The position numbers and the translations under genes are program-made. The notes under the pieces were generated by a model. The model searched no databases, was not told the origin of the DNA, and saw only the letters and a list, made by a program, of their open reading frames with translations. From Evernia prunastri (taxonomy: Eukaryota > Ascomycota > Lecanoromycetes > Lecanorales > Parmeliaceae), in NCBI GenBank assembly GCA_003184365.1, contig NKYR01000070.1, forward strand, positions 62,001 to 126,000: 64,000 nucleotides of DNA, in the 5' to 3' direction. This document shows, in pieces, positions 32,156-43,077 of this stretch (position 1 is the stretch's first letter; every line of letters begins with the position of its first letter).

Positions 32156-35100
32156 GGATCCCTGCGATATGAGGTGTTCAGCATGAGTATTGACTTCATC
32201 TTGAAAAGAAGACAGGGTGAGACTCGATTACCTGCTCATTCAAAAAAACACTCTCTCGCAAGCCGTACTCCATTTCGAGCCGGACGGCCTACAATCACCT
32301 CCGATTGGTGAAATGGAATGCGTTATGCAAATAATGGCCCAACTGATGGAGTTATCGTGCAATGCGCTGAATCTGAAGGTGCTCCAAATCGAAATCTTTC
32401 AGGAAGCAGCTTTGATGATAGAGCTCACAATACGGGCGAAAACACTCTCTCGAATAGTAGAGAAGAGCCATAGCTGGGGAGAACGCCTTTTAGAGGCTTC
32501 ACAAAGACAGAACCTGTACAGCTCCGAAAGGATTCCACTTCAAGGCCGAAGAACTCCATCTTTACCCATTACGCAGCATTTTCTTGTCGATGCATACCAT
32601 ACTGTCCAATCCTGGGATACGCATTGCAATTGGACGGTGAAGCATGATAGACTTTGGGATAGGAGTCTTTCCGTAACGTTCTCAGTCGAAAAAACTATGC
32701 GATCAGAAGGACCCGTGGAGGGTGTCAAATCCTCCCGGATGACAGCGGGATGGCGAATCCCTTCTCCGCAGTAGAGTTTGGTCTATACTGTGTTTGTAGA
32801 GTGAGATTCCTTTATAAAGGGTCTGCACGTAATTATGTTCCACCGTGCCGTAGAGCTGAAGAGGCGGCTGAGGGCGCGGCTGCCGGCGGCGAGCATAGCG
32901 AGCCCGATTCTCCACTCCTTTGACCAAGTTCCATCATGTCGGAATTTACTAGAAGAGTTTAGCATAGCCAGGAAAATTTATGTGCGCATGTAACCGCCCA
33001 TCAAGATAGTTGGCAGGAGCCGCTATCCCGCGCCGTCAAGGAAACGCTTGCGCCATCGTACGAGGATCAGGCTGAGCTACAATCCCTTGCGACTGTGATG
33101 AGTTTGATGATATGACTTGTGGCCTATGAAATGAGGGAAAAGCTGTATCGCCAAACTCAATGAGATTGCTGCCTGAGCAATGGCGTTGGTACGTGTCTCT
33201 CAAGGATGCGGACGTGCATTGGTGTTGCAACCTAGGCTTGCGACTTTGAAGATGATGAGAAAGATTGGACAAGAGGTAGTGAGAGACAGAGGACAGGCCT
33301 GACAGAGGATGGGTCCTTCGCTAGGAAGATTCCATAAAAACCGCAAGAACTTGGCACGAAAACCGCATGGACGGATTGTCACGTTACCACAATTTGACCG
33401 AACTGTAGTAGAGAAAAATATACAGCATCCTAAAAGATGTTAAAAGATTTCAAGAGTGTAAAAGCTCTATTGGCTGCTTGATGACATTGGGTGGAGCACG
33501 TTCCATTGCGGAAGTTGGGACGCGACAGGTTCTCAGCTCAGCACAAATGCAGCAAAGAAAACAAGTACAGAAAGTAGTGATGCACCGTAGAACACGCGGC
33601 GAGTAGGCAAGTAAGCAACGAAGTACTTTCATTACTTCACTTCGAGGTACTCCTTCTGTTTGAGGTACCTACTTACACAGGCTCGCTTTCGGAGAAAAGT
33701 GCTCGGCCGTCCTTGGTATTGTCCATGTAGCTAATGGCGCGATACACGGCTGTGACCACGTCGCTTGAGGACACTTGCTCATCTCACGATTTCGAGATCA
33801 GAGTGCTAACAAACAAAATGTACAAGAGAGGAATTCCAAATGGATAGACAGGAAAGTATTGCCGAATGAGCGTTCAAGCTTCGCGCTCTTCCCGAAAAGG
33901 AAGGTAAGTTTCATGGCCAGGCTGACAGCTTATGGTAGGCTATTGTTGCTGTACCTGCATTATGCTCGAGGCAGGATCAGCGCCAACGTTTAGCTCACGA
34001 TCTGTTGAAATAATAGAGGCACCAGCAGAGTAAGTAGGTTCGAAGTTGGTGTTGATGTTACGCTTGAAAGACCAAAGTAAAAGCATTGGACTGTACGATC
34101 GGGGTTGAAAGAAAATGGTCCTTTGTGCCGAGCAGAGCACCTATGAGCGTCAGCGTGTGCCCCTCTTTCAAGCCATCTTAGAGGAAAGTTGAATGGTCAT
34201 ATGAGCTCGAGAGACAAGGTACATGCTGATTGAAAGTGGGGTACATGGTACCTGACGGCGGGAAATTGACGCCAGCGCGTGATATGCAAGATTTAGACCC
34301 GGTCTTAAGGCTTCTAGAAGAGGCTTTCGATTGTTGAATGTCCAAGTCACAAGGGTGTCTTGATTGCTAGATAGCCAAAATAGAGGGACGATGTCTGCAG
34401 ATCGACGATAGTGGAGATGGGCAAGACGATGCCAGAGGTTGTCAGAAGTCAAGAGACGTGTGGATAGCCAGCATTCTAGAGTAGCCGCAAATGAATTCCA
34501 ACATCATCACCCTCATCCGACAGGGTTCGGATCAAGGCTCATCTAAGGTTAAAGGTGCGGACCGTTTATAAGCAACGCAGACCCACAGTGTTGCTAAGGG
34601 TAGGAGTTTGTCGACGCTGTTAGGCATAGCCATGTAGCTCTCCGGTGCTCCAATGCCAAAAGACGCATAAGGTCCTGGTATAGAATGATTGCTTCAGGTA
34701 TGGTTCGAAGGTGTGATGATGTCCGAATCTATCGGGGATGCTCAGTCTAGAAGTGGCGGGATTATCGGCGGGATGGTTTTCTCCTCCGTACCTAGTGCGT
34801 AACATTCGTGTCGGCAAAGCGGTGGTGGAATGGGGCTGATATTTTGGAAGCTATTCATAGGGTAGAAAAGGCCGAGGAACGGGGGGCTGAATCAGAGGGG
34901 GAATTGATCTGCAAGGTACGGAGTTGGTCTGAATAGTTACAAGTGCATGTTTCAATAATGTGAGGGCGACGATAAACATTATTCTTGGTGGACGGGGGAA
35001 TTGAGTTGGGAGTGGCGAGTTGTGACTGGAGCGTGGGGGTGGGTGCCGAGGAAGGAAAGGGTTGCCCGTAGTGCTGTCTCGGGAGGGCAAGTCTTGGGGG

Positions 35101-35807
35101 GTGGAAGGGGGGCAAAACTGATAAATAAGTACCAGTTGCCAGTATGCCTTGCCATTGCTCTACCGATACTGACCCTATCATTCTATCGGGGTCTACGGTA
35201 TCGCCACTTGTTTAATGTCTATTATTAAAACAATCAAGCGAAAATAGTGAATAACGATTCATGTTGCCGCGGTTCATGGATTATGGTATGGTGCATGGAC
35301 GAGAGTCGAGATGGAACGTGGTGGAGGCAACTGAGACAAGAGTACAGTACTTCAACAAGAGACTGACTGGAGTTAAGCAACAAGAGACTCGAGAGTCAAA
35401 AAAATGAGTCTAGATGATTTAACAAAGGCGCAATCCAAGCCTTGACTTGCCCGTTTATTTGTTTCCCCGCAAGGCATTAGTCAACGATAATCATGGCTGC
35501 CGTTCTATATCCCGCTTATTCCCTCGTATCAGTCTACTCGCAGGCTCATAGGCTCACAGCTGCCTACCTACATCTTCCAATCCTACAAACTTTGGAAGCA
35601 GAAGGTCAAACAGATCGTTCTATGCAGCTTCTCCCATGCGCTTCTACTACCTATGCTGAACTTAAGGTAGACAAAATAAAGTAAGCATCTTAGCCCATCT
35701 TATTCTGAACCATTGTCGATCAAATCACTCTGTCCCGGGTCTTTTTGAGGCAGTAAAAAATTAATGTTGCGTTATATTATTTTTCTCCCTCCGTTGCAGC
35801 GAGTAAA

Positions 35808-35840
35808 GTAGATGATAATTAATAACATTATATCATCTAC
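35808..35840. repeat. Inverted repeat in an AT-rich tract
   Basis: GTAGATGATA at 35808-35817 is mirrored by TATCATCTAC at 35831-35840, with an AT-rich loop, inside a ~150-base AT-rich tract. Confidence 0.6.
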
Positions 35841-36086
35841 ATAAGTACCGTATGATAATTAGAAATTGAATTAGAATAACAAATACTTTGCTAAAGAAAT
35901 AATTAATTAATTATTAGGGCACGGATAACAATACCGTTGTCCATCATTCAATTCCTTAGTCCTTTAGCTGACCCGTGAACCTTTTTCTCGAACCTCGGTC
36001 GGCGCCGTCCAACTCCAACACGGAAAGAGGGGTTCTTCCTTTTCATTCGTGAGCCTTGAAAAAGCCGTGTGTGAAAATCGAACATT

Positions 36087-36124
36087 AAAAAAATAAAAAT
36101 AAAAATAAAAATAATAAAAAAAAC
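36087..36124. repeat. AAAAAT microsatellite
   Basis: A run of AAAAAT units ending in poly-A on the plus strand. Confidence 0.85.
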
Positions 36125-36861
36125 AAGCACACTCACATCATTTCTCATGCAACCCCATACCCATACCTTGACACCTTTAACCCACTCATCCCATCCCTCC
36201 CCATCAACCGCTAATCTTTCACCTTATCTGCATTACTCCCACACGCTAACGCACCCACTTTAACCAATTGACACCATCTTTCCCTCCATACCTATCCTCC
36301 CTCCCCCGGGCTCGGCGCGCCGTTCACCGTCTAATGGACAATCGTTATCGCTTTGCGCCTTTGCCCTTGCTTCCTCGCCCCCCCTCCCCCCTAAATCCTA
36401 CGGATATCAAGATGATAGCGTCCGAAAGGTGCAAGAAAGCAAAGACTCCCAGACCAGGGAAGTATATGTAACGGGAGGGAAAAGAGTACACGGCCATGGA
36501 GCGGCCGCTGCTCTGAAATCATTCGCTACAACTTGCATATCCCGGTCTTCCAACCAACGGCCCTGCATCTGAAAGGATGCCGCTACACTTCAACGATCCA
36601 GCCCCTCTCGTCATTCTATTAAAGAGCTTGCGGTACCTCAATACTCCATCTCATGTTACTCCAACCGTCACGAGCTCTCTCGCCAACCTACCATACCTTT
36701 TATAATCCAATGGCTTCCCATCCGAGCTCTGCTGGTTGACCTTCTCTGTTCTTCCATCCTATAGCACCGTCGCCATCCTGCACACATCACATCGCTGCTT
36801 CTCTCCCTCCATTACAAGCTACAAAATCTTCTCGGATCCCCAAGTCAGTACGTACTCGATC

Positions 36862-39483
36862 ATGTCAGCTACCAAGACAGAGGCCGAGGCGGTCAAGATC
36901 GAACCCCAACAAGCGGGCCAACCAGCAGGGTCGCCCCGCAAGCGCCGCAGAAGAGCCCCGACCACTGGAGCAGCAGACGATTGCTTCGCCTGCCAAGACC
37001 GCCAAACTAAGTGCGACAGACGAAGACCATATTGTACACAATGCCTCGACCAGGGAAAAGACTGCTCAGGCTACAAAACACAATTGACATGGGGCGTTGG
37101 AGTCGCCAGCAGAGGGAAGCTACGGGGCCTGTCATTGCCCATCCCGAAGTCGAAAAGGGCCGCGCAAAGCATCGACGAGGAAGACGACAAAAAGGCCAAC
37201 GGTCCCAAAAAGCTGGCGAAGCTCGGCCCTACACGCAGGACATCCGATTCCTTGGACGGTGCTCAGTCGCGCAGTCCGACCAGTGCTACGACAACTGGAA
37301 GCACTGGGACAGCGACCACATACAACTTTGTCAACATGGACCCTAACTCGTCGACCTGTACCACGTCACCCTCGCCCATGCTGCCTCCGCCCACTTTCGA
37401 ATGGCGAGCCCCACCCTCTCTCTCCCTGGGCCGTGATCCGCAAAAGGCTCGCAAAAGACCGAGGAGACACACCCTACAGCCACTCTCCGTGCCGGCGATG
37501 CATCCTACAAGAGACTATGGGGTCATGCCCATGACCGCCAGCGTCATCGGTGGGTATGGCCACCATGATTTTGGACTGTCTTCACAGATTTCCCCCATGG
37601 TACCAAGCTTCACTGGTTATGGCATCGTATCGCCAACCTACAAAGACTTTGGTCCTCAGTCAATGGTACATAGTCCCTGTGAAGGCAACTTTTTCACGAG
37701 TCATGAGACCCTCGGCTGGCCGCGTGATAACCTGGGCACCAGTCTCGGCTCCAATCACAGCCATCAAGATTACCGGCAGCAGGACACGTTTTATGCAGAC
37801 TTGATGGCAACTGCCAACCCTACCGACAGCATGCTACCCACTCAGCAGACCTTCCCACCGCGTGACCTCAGCGTCACTAGCGCCTCAGACACCACCTCGC
37901 TTACAGCAGGTAGCAAGTATCCAGCCTACGCCAATCAATCATCAGCATCAATCGCCGACGATGTTGGAGACCCTTCGTCCTCGATCGTCCCCAGGTTACT
38001 CCCATCGCTATCCATTGGGAACACACCAAAGCTACAATACCTCATCGATTACTATGACAAGGTCATTTCCCCGGTGATTGTTGCCTTTGATGGGCCAACC
38101 AATCCTTACCGCTCGCACATCCTGAGCCTCGCTGTCGAGAGCGAGACATTACAGCATGCGATTGCCGCTCTATCTGCTAGCAATCTCCGAATGAGGAGAG
38201 GACATAATCCTTTGTCGACCAACAGAAGTAGCCAAAGTCTGTCGCCATCATCTCACGATCATTCGGTCCGGAAGTCCTCAATCGCTCACAGCTTGATGGA
38301 CGCTGCTATAGACCGTCTGCCGCAGACTTCTGTAAGCGAGCCATCACACGAGGAGCTTTACCACAAAGGAGCTGCTATCAAAGCTCTGAACGAACAGCTT
38401 GCCGATCCTCTACGTCGCAAGGACGACTCCATCCTGGCCACCCTCCTCATCTTATGCCTCTACCATATCTGCGACACCGGCGTCGCGAAGTTCAAGACGC
38501 AGTTTGCAGGGGTGAAGAAAATACTCGCGCTTCGTGGTGGCACCAAGGGAGACAACTCCAAAGCGACCAATTGGCTCACAATCATGTTCACATGGTTCGA
38601 TGCCATGACCGCTAGCGTCAATGATCGAGAAAGCCAGCTCGATGGCGATGACCTGGACATGAGCACATTGAATGGCGATGAGTGGGCTCTGGAGAATCTT
38701 GCTGGCTGTGATGGCAGGCTTTTCAAGCTCATCGCCAAGCTCGGCCGACTAAACCTCCTCAGTCAAAACAAGCCCGTCTCCGGTTGCTCCACTCGGAGTT
38801 CGCCAGTCGCAAAGGTGCAGCAGCTTCCAAGTCCGGTCACAAAGAACCAGGACTACTACAGCATGAACTATAACCGCTTCGATGGCAATGGTTGGTCAGC
38901 GATGGTCGAAGAGGAACCAGCAGAGGCCGACACCAGAGCGCAATTCTGGGAAGAATGGAGTGAGATCCGGGGGAAGCTCCAAGATTGGCAACTCGATGGT
39001 ACAATGACGCCGCCACCAGAAGGCGATCGACGAGACATATACCACATATCCGAGTCTTTCCGCTACTCAGCCCTCCTCTACACCGAGCGACTCGGATACC
39101 CCCACCTCCCGTCCGTGCACCCCAACTTCCAGAACCTGGTGACGCAAGCGCTGTTCCACATCTCGAACGTGCAGTCGGACGTCTTCCTCCTCTGGCCCCT
39201 CTTCATCACCGGCACCGAATGCGTCAGCGAGCAAGGGCGCTACCTCATCCGGGAGCGGTGCCTGGACATCCAGAAAGACTCGGGCTTCTTCAATAACATC
39301 TCCGGACTCGAACTCCTGGAGAAGATATGGCGTGACGACGAAACGAATGACGAACTACAGACGCCGAGGCTGTCGGCGAGCGGTCTGCCGATGGCGTCTA
39401 ACGAATTCTCCATGATGGGCGGGCACGGTTTCAAGTGGCGGAAGGCGATGGAACGGGTCGACGGGGAGTATATAGTGGTCTGA
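36862..39483 (+). CDS. Zn(II)2Cys6 transcription factor
   Basis: One exon, 873 residues from MSATKTEAEAVK. A basic stretch (SPRKRRRRAP, probable nuclear signal) precedes the zinc cluster CFACQDRQTKC/DRRRPYCTQC, with Cys at 41, 44, 51, 58, 61 and 68 (C-x2-C-x6-C-x6-C-x2-C-x6-C), which binds two zinc ions and contacts DNA. Directly after comes TWGVGVASRGKLRGLSLP, a segment conserved in one subgroup of fungal regulators. The middle (100-400) is Ser/Pro/Thr rich and disordered. The C-terminal half is helical (YLIDYYDKVISPVIVAFDG, then LILCLYHICDTGVAKFKTQFAGVKKIL), as in the Fungal_trans_2 family. It is a nuclear regulator of unknown targets. The frame stays open 42 codons upstream, but the ATG at 36862 gives the conserved-looking start. 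The long upstream region suggests a long leader. Confidence 0.93.
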   Translation: MSATKTEAEAVKIEPQQAGQPAGSPRKRRRRAPTTGAADDCFACQDRQTKCDRRRPYCTQCLDQGKDCSGYKTQLTWGVGVASRGKLRGLSLPIPKSKRAAQSIDEEDDKKANGPKKLAKLGPTRRTSDSLDGAQSRSPTSATTTGSTGTATTYNFVNMDPNSSTCTTSPSPMLPPPTFEWRAPPSLSLGRDPQKARKRPRRHTLQPLSVPAMHPTRDYGVMPMTASVIGGYGHHDFGLSSQISPMVPSFTGYGIVSPTYKDFGPQSMVHSPCEGNFFTSHETLGWPRDNLGTSLGSNHSHQDYRQQDTFYADLMATANPTDSMLPTQQTFPPRDLSVTSASDTTSLTAGSKYPAYANQSSASIADDVGDPSSSIVPRLLPSLSIGNTPKLQYLIDYYDKVISPVIVAFDGPTNPYRSHILSLAVESETLQHAIAALSASNLRMRRGHNPLSTNRSSQSLSPSSHDHSVRKSSIAHSLMDAAIDRLPQTSVSEPSHEELYHKGAAIKALNEQLADPLRRKDDSILATLLILCLYHICDTGVAKFKTQFAGVKKILALRGGTKGDNSKATNWLTIMFTWFDAMTASVNDRESQLDGDDLDMSTLNGDEWALENLAGCDGRLFKLIAKLGRLNLLSQNKPVSGCSTRSSPVAKVQQLPSPVTKNQDYYSMNYNRFDGNGWSAMVEEEPAEADTRAQFWEEWSEIRGKLQDWQLDGTMTPPPEGDRRDIYHISESFRYSALLYTERLGYPHLPSVHPNFQNLVTQALFHISNVQSDVFLLWPLFITGTECVSEQGRYLIRERCLDIQKDSGFFNNISGLELLEKIWRDDETNDELQTPRLSASGLPMASNEFSMMGGHGFKWRKAMERVDGEYIVV

Positions 39484-42045
39484 TTGAATCTAATGAACAG
39501 CGTTTCTCATGATTGTGCTTTTCCGTTGATACCATTTATGAAAAGGGTCAATCATCATTTCATCCATTCATTCCATTCGTCGTTTTCACCTCTTTTCTTA
39601 TCTCCTAGGCTAGCTAGCACTGGATGTATATATGAGAGAGAGCACAATGGACTCCCGAAACGATTTTGGGAAAAACAAACCCCCCCCCCCTAAGCTCCAA
39701 AAGCCGTGACTATGCATATCTACATGTTTGTGTACGTCTTTCAGTCGAGCCGACTCGTCGACCGGCCAACTATGCCCTTGCCCTTGCCCTCGTCCTTGCC
39801 CTCGCCCTTGTCCTTGCCCTTCCTTCCCTAGCTAAAGGCTCGAAGCTAGACTTGTTCCCGTCCTGTCCTGTCCTGTTCCTGTCCTGTCCTGACTGCCCGC
39901 ATGTCCGTCTGTCTGTCTGTCTGTTCCGATCCATAGCTCCTGGCGCCGGGTGCTGGTGAGGGAGTGTGCGGGGCGCTTTTTGGGGGGGGCGCGGATGGAA
40001 TGGATGCATGGATGCATGGATGGATAGATAGATGCATAGATGCATAGATGCATGGATGGACGGATGGAATGGATGCATGGAGTGTGGGTGCATGGGCGTG
40101 AAGGGTTTCTTTGGTCAGATCTCGCTCGCTTCGTTTCGTTCGCGTCGCGCTGAACTCGTTTGCTTTTGGTCGATGCTGCTTGCGTATTTCCCTTAAGATG
40201 GATGGATGGGCCCGGCTGGCTTGATGTTCCGGCTCCGCGCTGCGTGATGCGTGATGTGTGATGCGTGATGTGGGTTTCTACATGTCACCGTCTTCGGCCT
40301 GGATAGGGCTGGTGCTGCTGTGGGGGGTTTTTTTTGGGAGGGAGGGATGGATGGATGGATGGAGGGATGGGATGGATGCATGCATGCATGGATGGAGGGA
40401 GGGATGGATGGATGGAACGAATGCATAGGTGTACATATGGCGCGCCGTGCTGTCTCTCGCCGTACCTCGCCGTGCCTCGCCGTGCCGTCACGAAGGGAAG
40501 GGAAGGGAAGGCAGGAAGGCAGGCAGAGGGGAAGGAACCTCGTGTTGGCTGTTCCTTGCTGTTCGTGTTCGCGGTTCGGTTATTGGTCCGTGGGGAGTGG
40601 GGCTGGGAACGGGGATTGGGGGAGTTAGGAACGGGGAGAGGGGGAGTGGGGCAATGGCGACGTGGGGTGTGGGAAGATTGTACGTGATTGGGTGGGGCGA
40701 GATGGATAAAATGGGTTGGATGTGCGAGGAGGTGGGCTGGGAGTGGGGATGACGGGTTGATGGCGGGAGTGGGAGTGGGAGCGAAAATGATGGGACGGCA
40801 GGGGATGTGGATGGGGACGGAGGAGAGAGGAGAGAGGGGAGAGGGGAGAGGGGAGAGGAGAGAGGACGAGGACGAGGACCAGGGCGAGAGGGTTTGCATC
40901 TACACAGCCTGCTTCCGGTGTGCAATGTCTGTGGGGAGTAGACAGAGGAGGGGTGTTAGCTTAGGTTGGCTGCTTGCTTGCGTGCCCACTTACTTACTTA
41001 CGAACTGACTTACTTAATCACTTACTCACTTACTTGCCTGCTTAATTCACCGATCCTTCCTTCTTCCTTCCTTCCTTCCTTCCTTCCTTCCTTCCTTCCT
41101 TCCTTCCTTCATCCCCCGCGTTTACCCCACCTTTTCCTGCCATTTTTCATATNNNNNNNNNNNNNNNTAATCACTTACTCACTTACTTGCCTGCTTAATT
41201 CACCGATCCTTCCTTCTTCCTTCCTTCCTTCCTTCCTTCCTTCCTTCCTTCCTTCCTTCCTTCCTTCATCCCCCGCGTTTACCCCACCTTTTCCTGCCAT
41301 TTTTCATATTCTCTAGGTTTCCCGTTCGACGGGACGCATTACGTTTATCCGGTAGCTGGGTGCGGTGAGTGCGGGGGGGGAATGGGGATATTCGGGGTTG
41401 GGTGGGGGTTTGCTGGTTTGTGGAGGTGTGCTGCGGAGGCGCTGCGGAGGAGGAAAGGGGGAAAGGGGGAAAGGGGGAAGGGGGAAGGGGAGGTGTGGTG
41501 TGAAGATGGTCGCTGGGAGGTGGAAGACATGGTGGGCGAGGGGGGAAGGAAGGGGGTTCGGAAATGCAGAGCTGTGGCGTTTATATGGGATGGATATTGA
41601 CAATCACGGTGGATGAATGAATGCATTCATAGCTCGATGCTCATATTTGGATATAATTGACCCGCCAGCTGCATGTTTCTTGACCATCTAAAGGACAGTC
41701 AGTGATGTTTTGATCTCGTACCGCGCTCACGGTTCGCTCGCGTCCCAGTTGCTCTGCACTGTCATGGGATACGAACGATTGGACGGTGAGGAGTGATGAT
41801 GAAGGTGGTTGGTGGGTGTGCTGCTGCGGTTGAGGGTGGGGAATAGGAGCAAGTGACCTGTTGAATTGAAAGAGGGGGGGCGCATCAGTCTGTGCATTCA
41901 AGGCTTGTTCCCTGGTGAGATACTATCGAAGCACAGCATACACACACATACCTGATCTTCCTCGAGGGAGGTTCTTGCTAGAAGATGCGTGTGAAGGAAC
42001 CGCCAGATGACACCTTCTCCATCAGCCTTCTCCATCAGCCGCGTC
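39484..42045. other. Low-complexity intergenic stretch
   Basis: Successive simple repeats: CCTTGCC (39776-39830), TCCTG (39858-39892), GTCT (39902-39925), GGATGCAT (39994-40080), GGAT (40340-40420), GGGAA (40495-40515), GGAGA (40822-40870) and TTCC (41060-41110, 41210-41265). Long frames on both strands here are translations of these repeats. Confidence 0.85.
41015..41309. repeat. N gap flanked by duplicated sequence
   Basis: Fifteen N (41153-41167) separate two copies of one sequence, 41015-41152 and 41168-41309, which differ by one TTCC unit. The same text, from TAATCACTTACTCACTTAC to CATTTTTCATAT, appears on both sides, so this is an assembly overlap that was not merged rather than a real duplication. 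Confidence 0.9.
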
Positions 42046-43077
42046 TCAGAGAGTCCCGTGTATCTCGTGCACCTCTTGGGAGTATATCTCCTCCGGGCCC
42101 CGCTCCACGTACTCAAGCTCGTGAGGTAACGGGTACCCGTACATCCCGTAGTCGCTGGCGGTCGTGCTCCCCTTCCCCCTTTCCCTCCCCCTTTCCCTCT
42201 CCCTCCCTCTGTCCGCCTCACTCGCCCTCTTCATTTCTTCGGCAGCGGCATGCGCATCACTCGTCATCTTCTGTGCCTTGACGCGGCGTCTTCGTTCGCG
42301 CAGAAATAGCAATCCCACGCCGAAGAGCAACAGCGCACACACGGGGACTCCAACCCCGGCTCCAACTGCCATACTTTTCTGAGATGGCTGTGCTGGGGCG
42401 GACGACGGTTCGATCGGGATCCGGGTGGGTGTGGGTGCAACTGCCGGTTCCGAAAGACTTGTCGATGATGATGGGATGGCTGTAGAGCTTGAAGAACTAG
42501 CAGTGTGTGAAGCAGATGTAGCAGGAGTCGACGGTTCTGAAGCTGTGGTGTTGGCCTCCGCTTCTAGATCTTCAAAGTTTCCGAACTGAGGCGTAAAGAT
42601 TTCAGCGTTGCAGCAACCAGCTTTCGCCTCCTCGGTCCCCTCCTGGGCACCGCAGCACCAATGAATAGCCGTGAAAGAGCCATTGTACACGGGACAAGGA
42701 TACAGGTTACTAAAGCTATGAATGGCGGCTTTCAAACCATCAGCCAGATTTATCATTGGAGGTAAAGGACCTCCTTCGGACTAGGCTGATTCCTTACAGT
42801 CGTGACATTCTGGACAGCAATTCGGCGATTGCCACGTGCTGTCCGTACACCCACCTCGGTAAAAGTATCCAGCATGACCAGAACAGTAGCCAGTGGTTGT
42901 ACATGGGTCTCCAGCCGCACAACAGGGACCTTCGACACCTCTTGCTGTATAACACGGCTTGTAGGGCAGCGACGGTATGGTTCCGTCGGGGGTATAACAG
43001 GCTACATCTGCATCTGTGAGAAGGAGTTGATAGCAAATGAGTAGTAAGATTGAAGACCAGTTGGTGTACAAACGCAT
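42046..43077 (-). CDS. Single-pass membrane protein with Cys-rich ectodomain
   Basis: Two exons, complement(42046..42728, 42798..43077), 320 residues. Signal peptide MRLYTNWSSILLLICYQLLL, then an ectodomain with many paired Cys (CYTPDGTIPSLPYKPCYTA, GPCCAAGDPC, YCSGHAGYFYRGGCTD, PNCCPEC, HWCCG, GCCN), then a Ser/Thr/Pro stalk (~135-190), a membrane helix (VPVCALLLFGVGLLFL) and a basic, Arg/Glu-rich cytosolic tail. This layout is common among fungal cell-surface proteins of unknown function, possibly wall sensors. Between the two parts the genome has an in-frame TAG; the 69-nt intron (GTAAGG...TTGAAAG) removes it, keeps frame and joins CPECHD to SAIHSFSNLYP. Confidence 0.8.

Larger units (their letters stand above)
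32156..36861. other. Large gene-poor stretch
   Basis: 4.7 kb in which I can support no gene. Frames of 60-185 codons occur on both strands (the longest at 32217-32774, plus) but lack recognisable motifs or codon bias. The last ~600 bases are the pyrimidine-rich leader and promoter of the zinc-cluster regulator. Confidence 0.5.

Noticed and set aside
32217..32774. 185-codon plus-strand frame
   Set aside because: No motif, biased composition or supporting splice signals.
40285..40925. Frames of 100-200 codons rich in Pro, His or Gly
   Set aside because: Low-complexity GGAT/GGGAA/GGAGA repeats, open on both strands.
42781..42783. In-frame TAG in the membrane-protein gene, possible stop-codon readthrough
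   Set aside because: A canonical 69-nt GTAAGG...AAAG intron (42729-42797) removes the stop and keeps frame.
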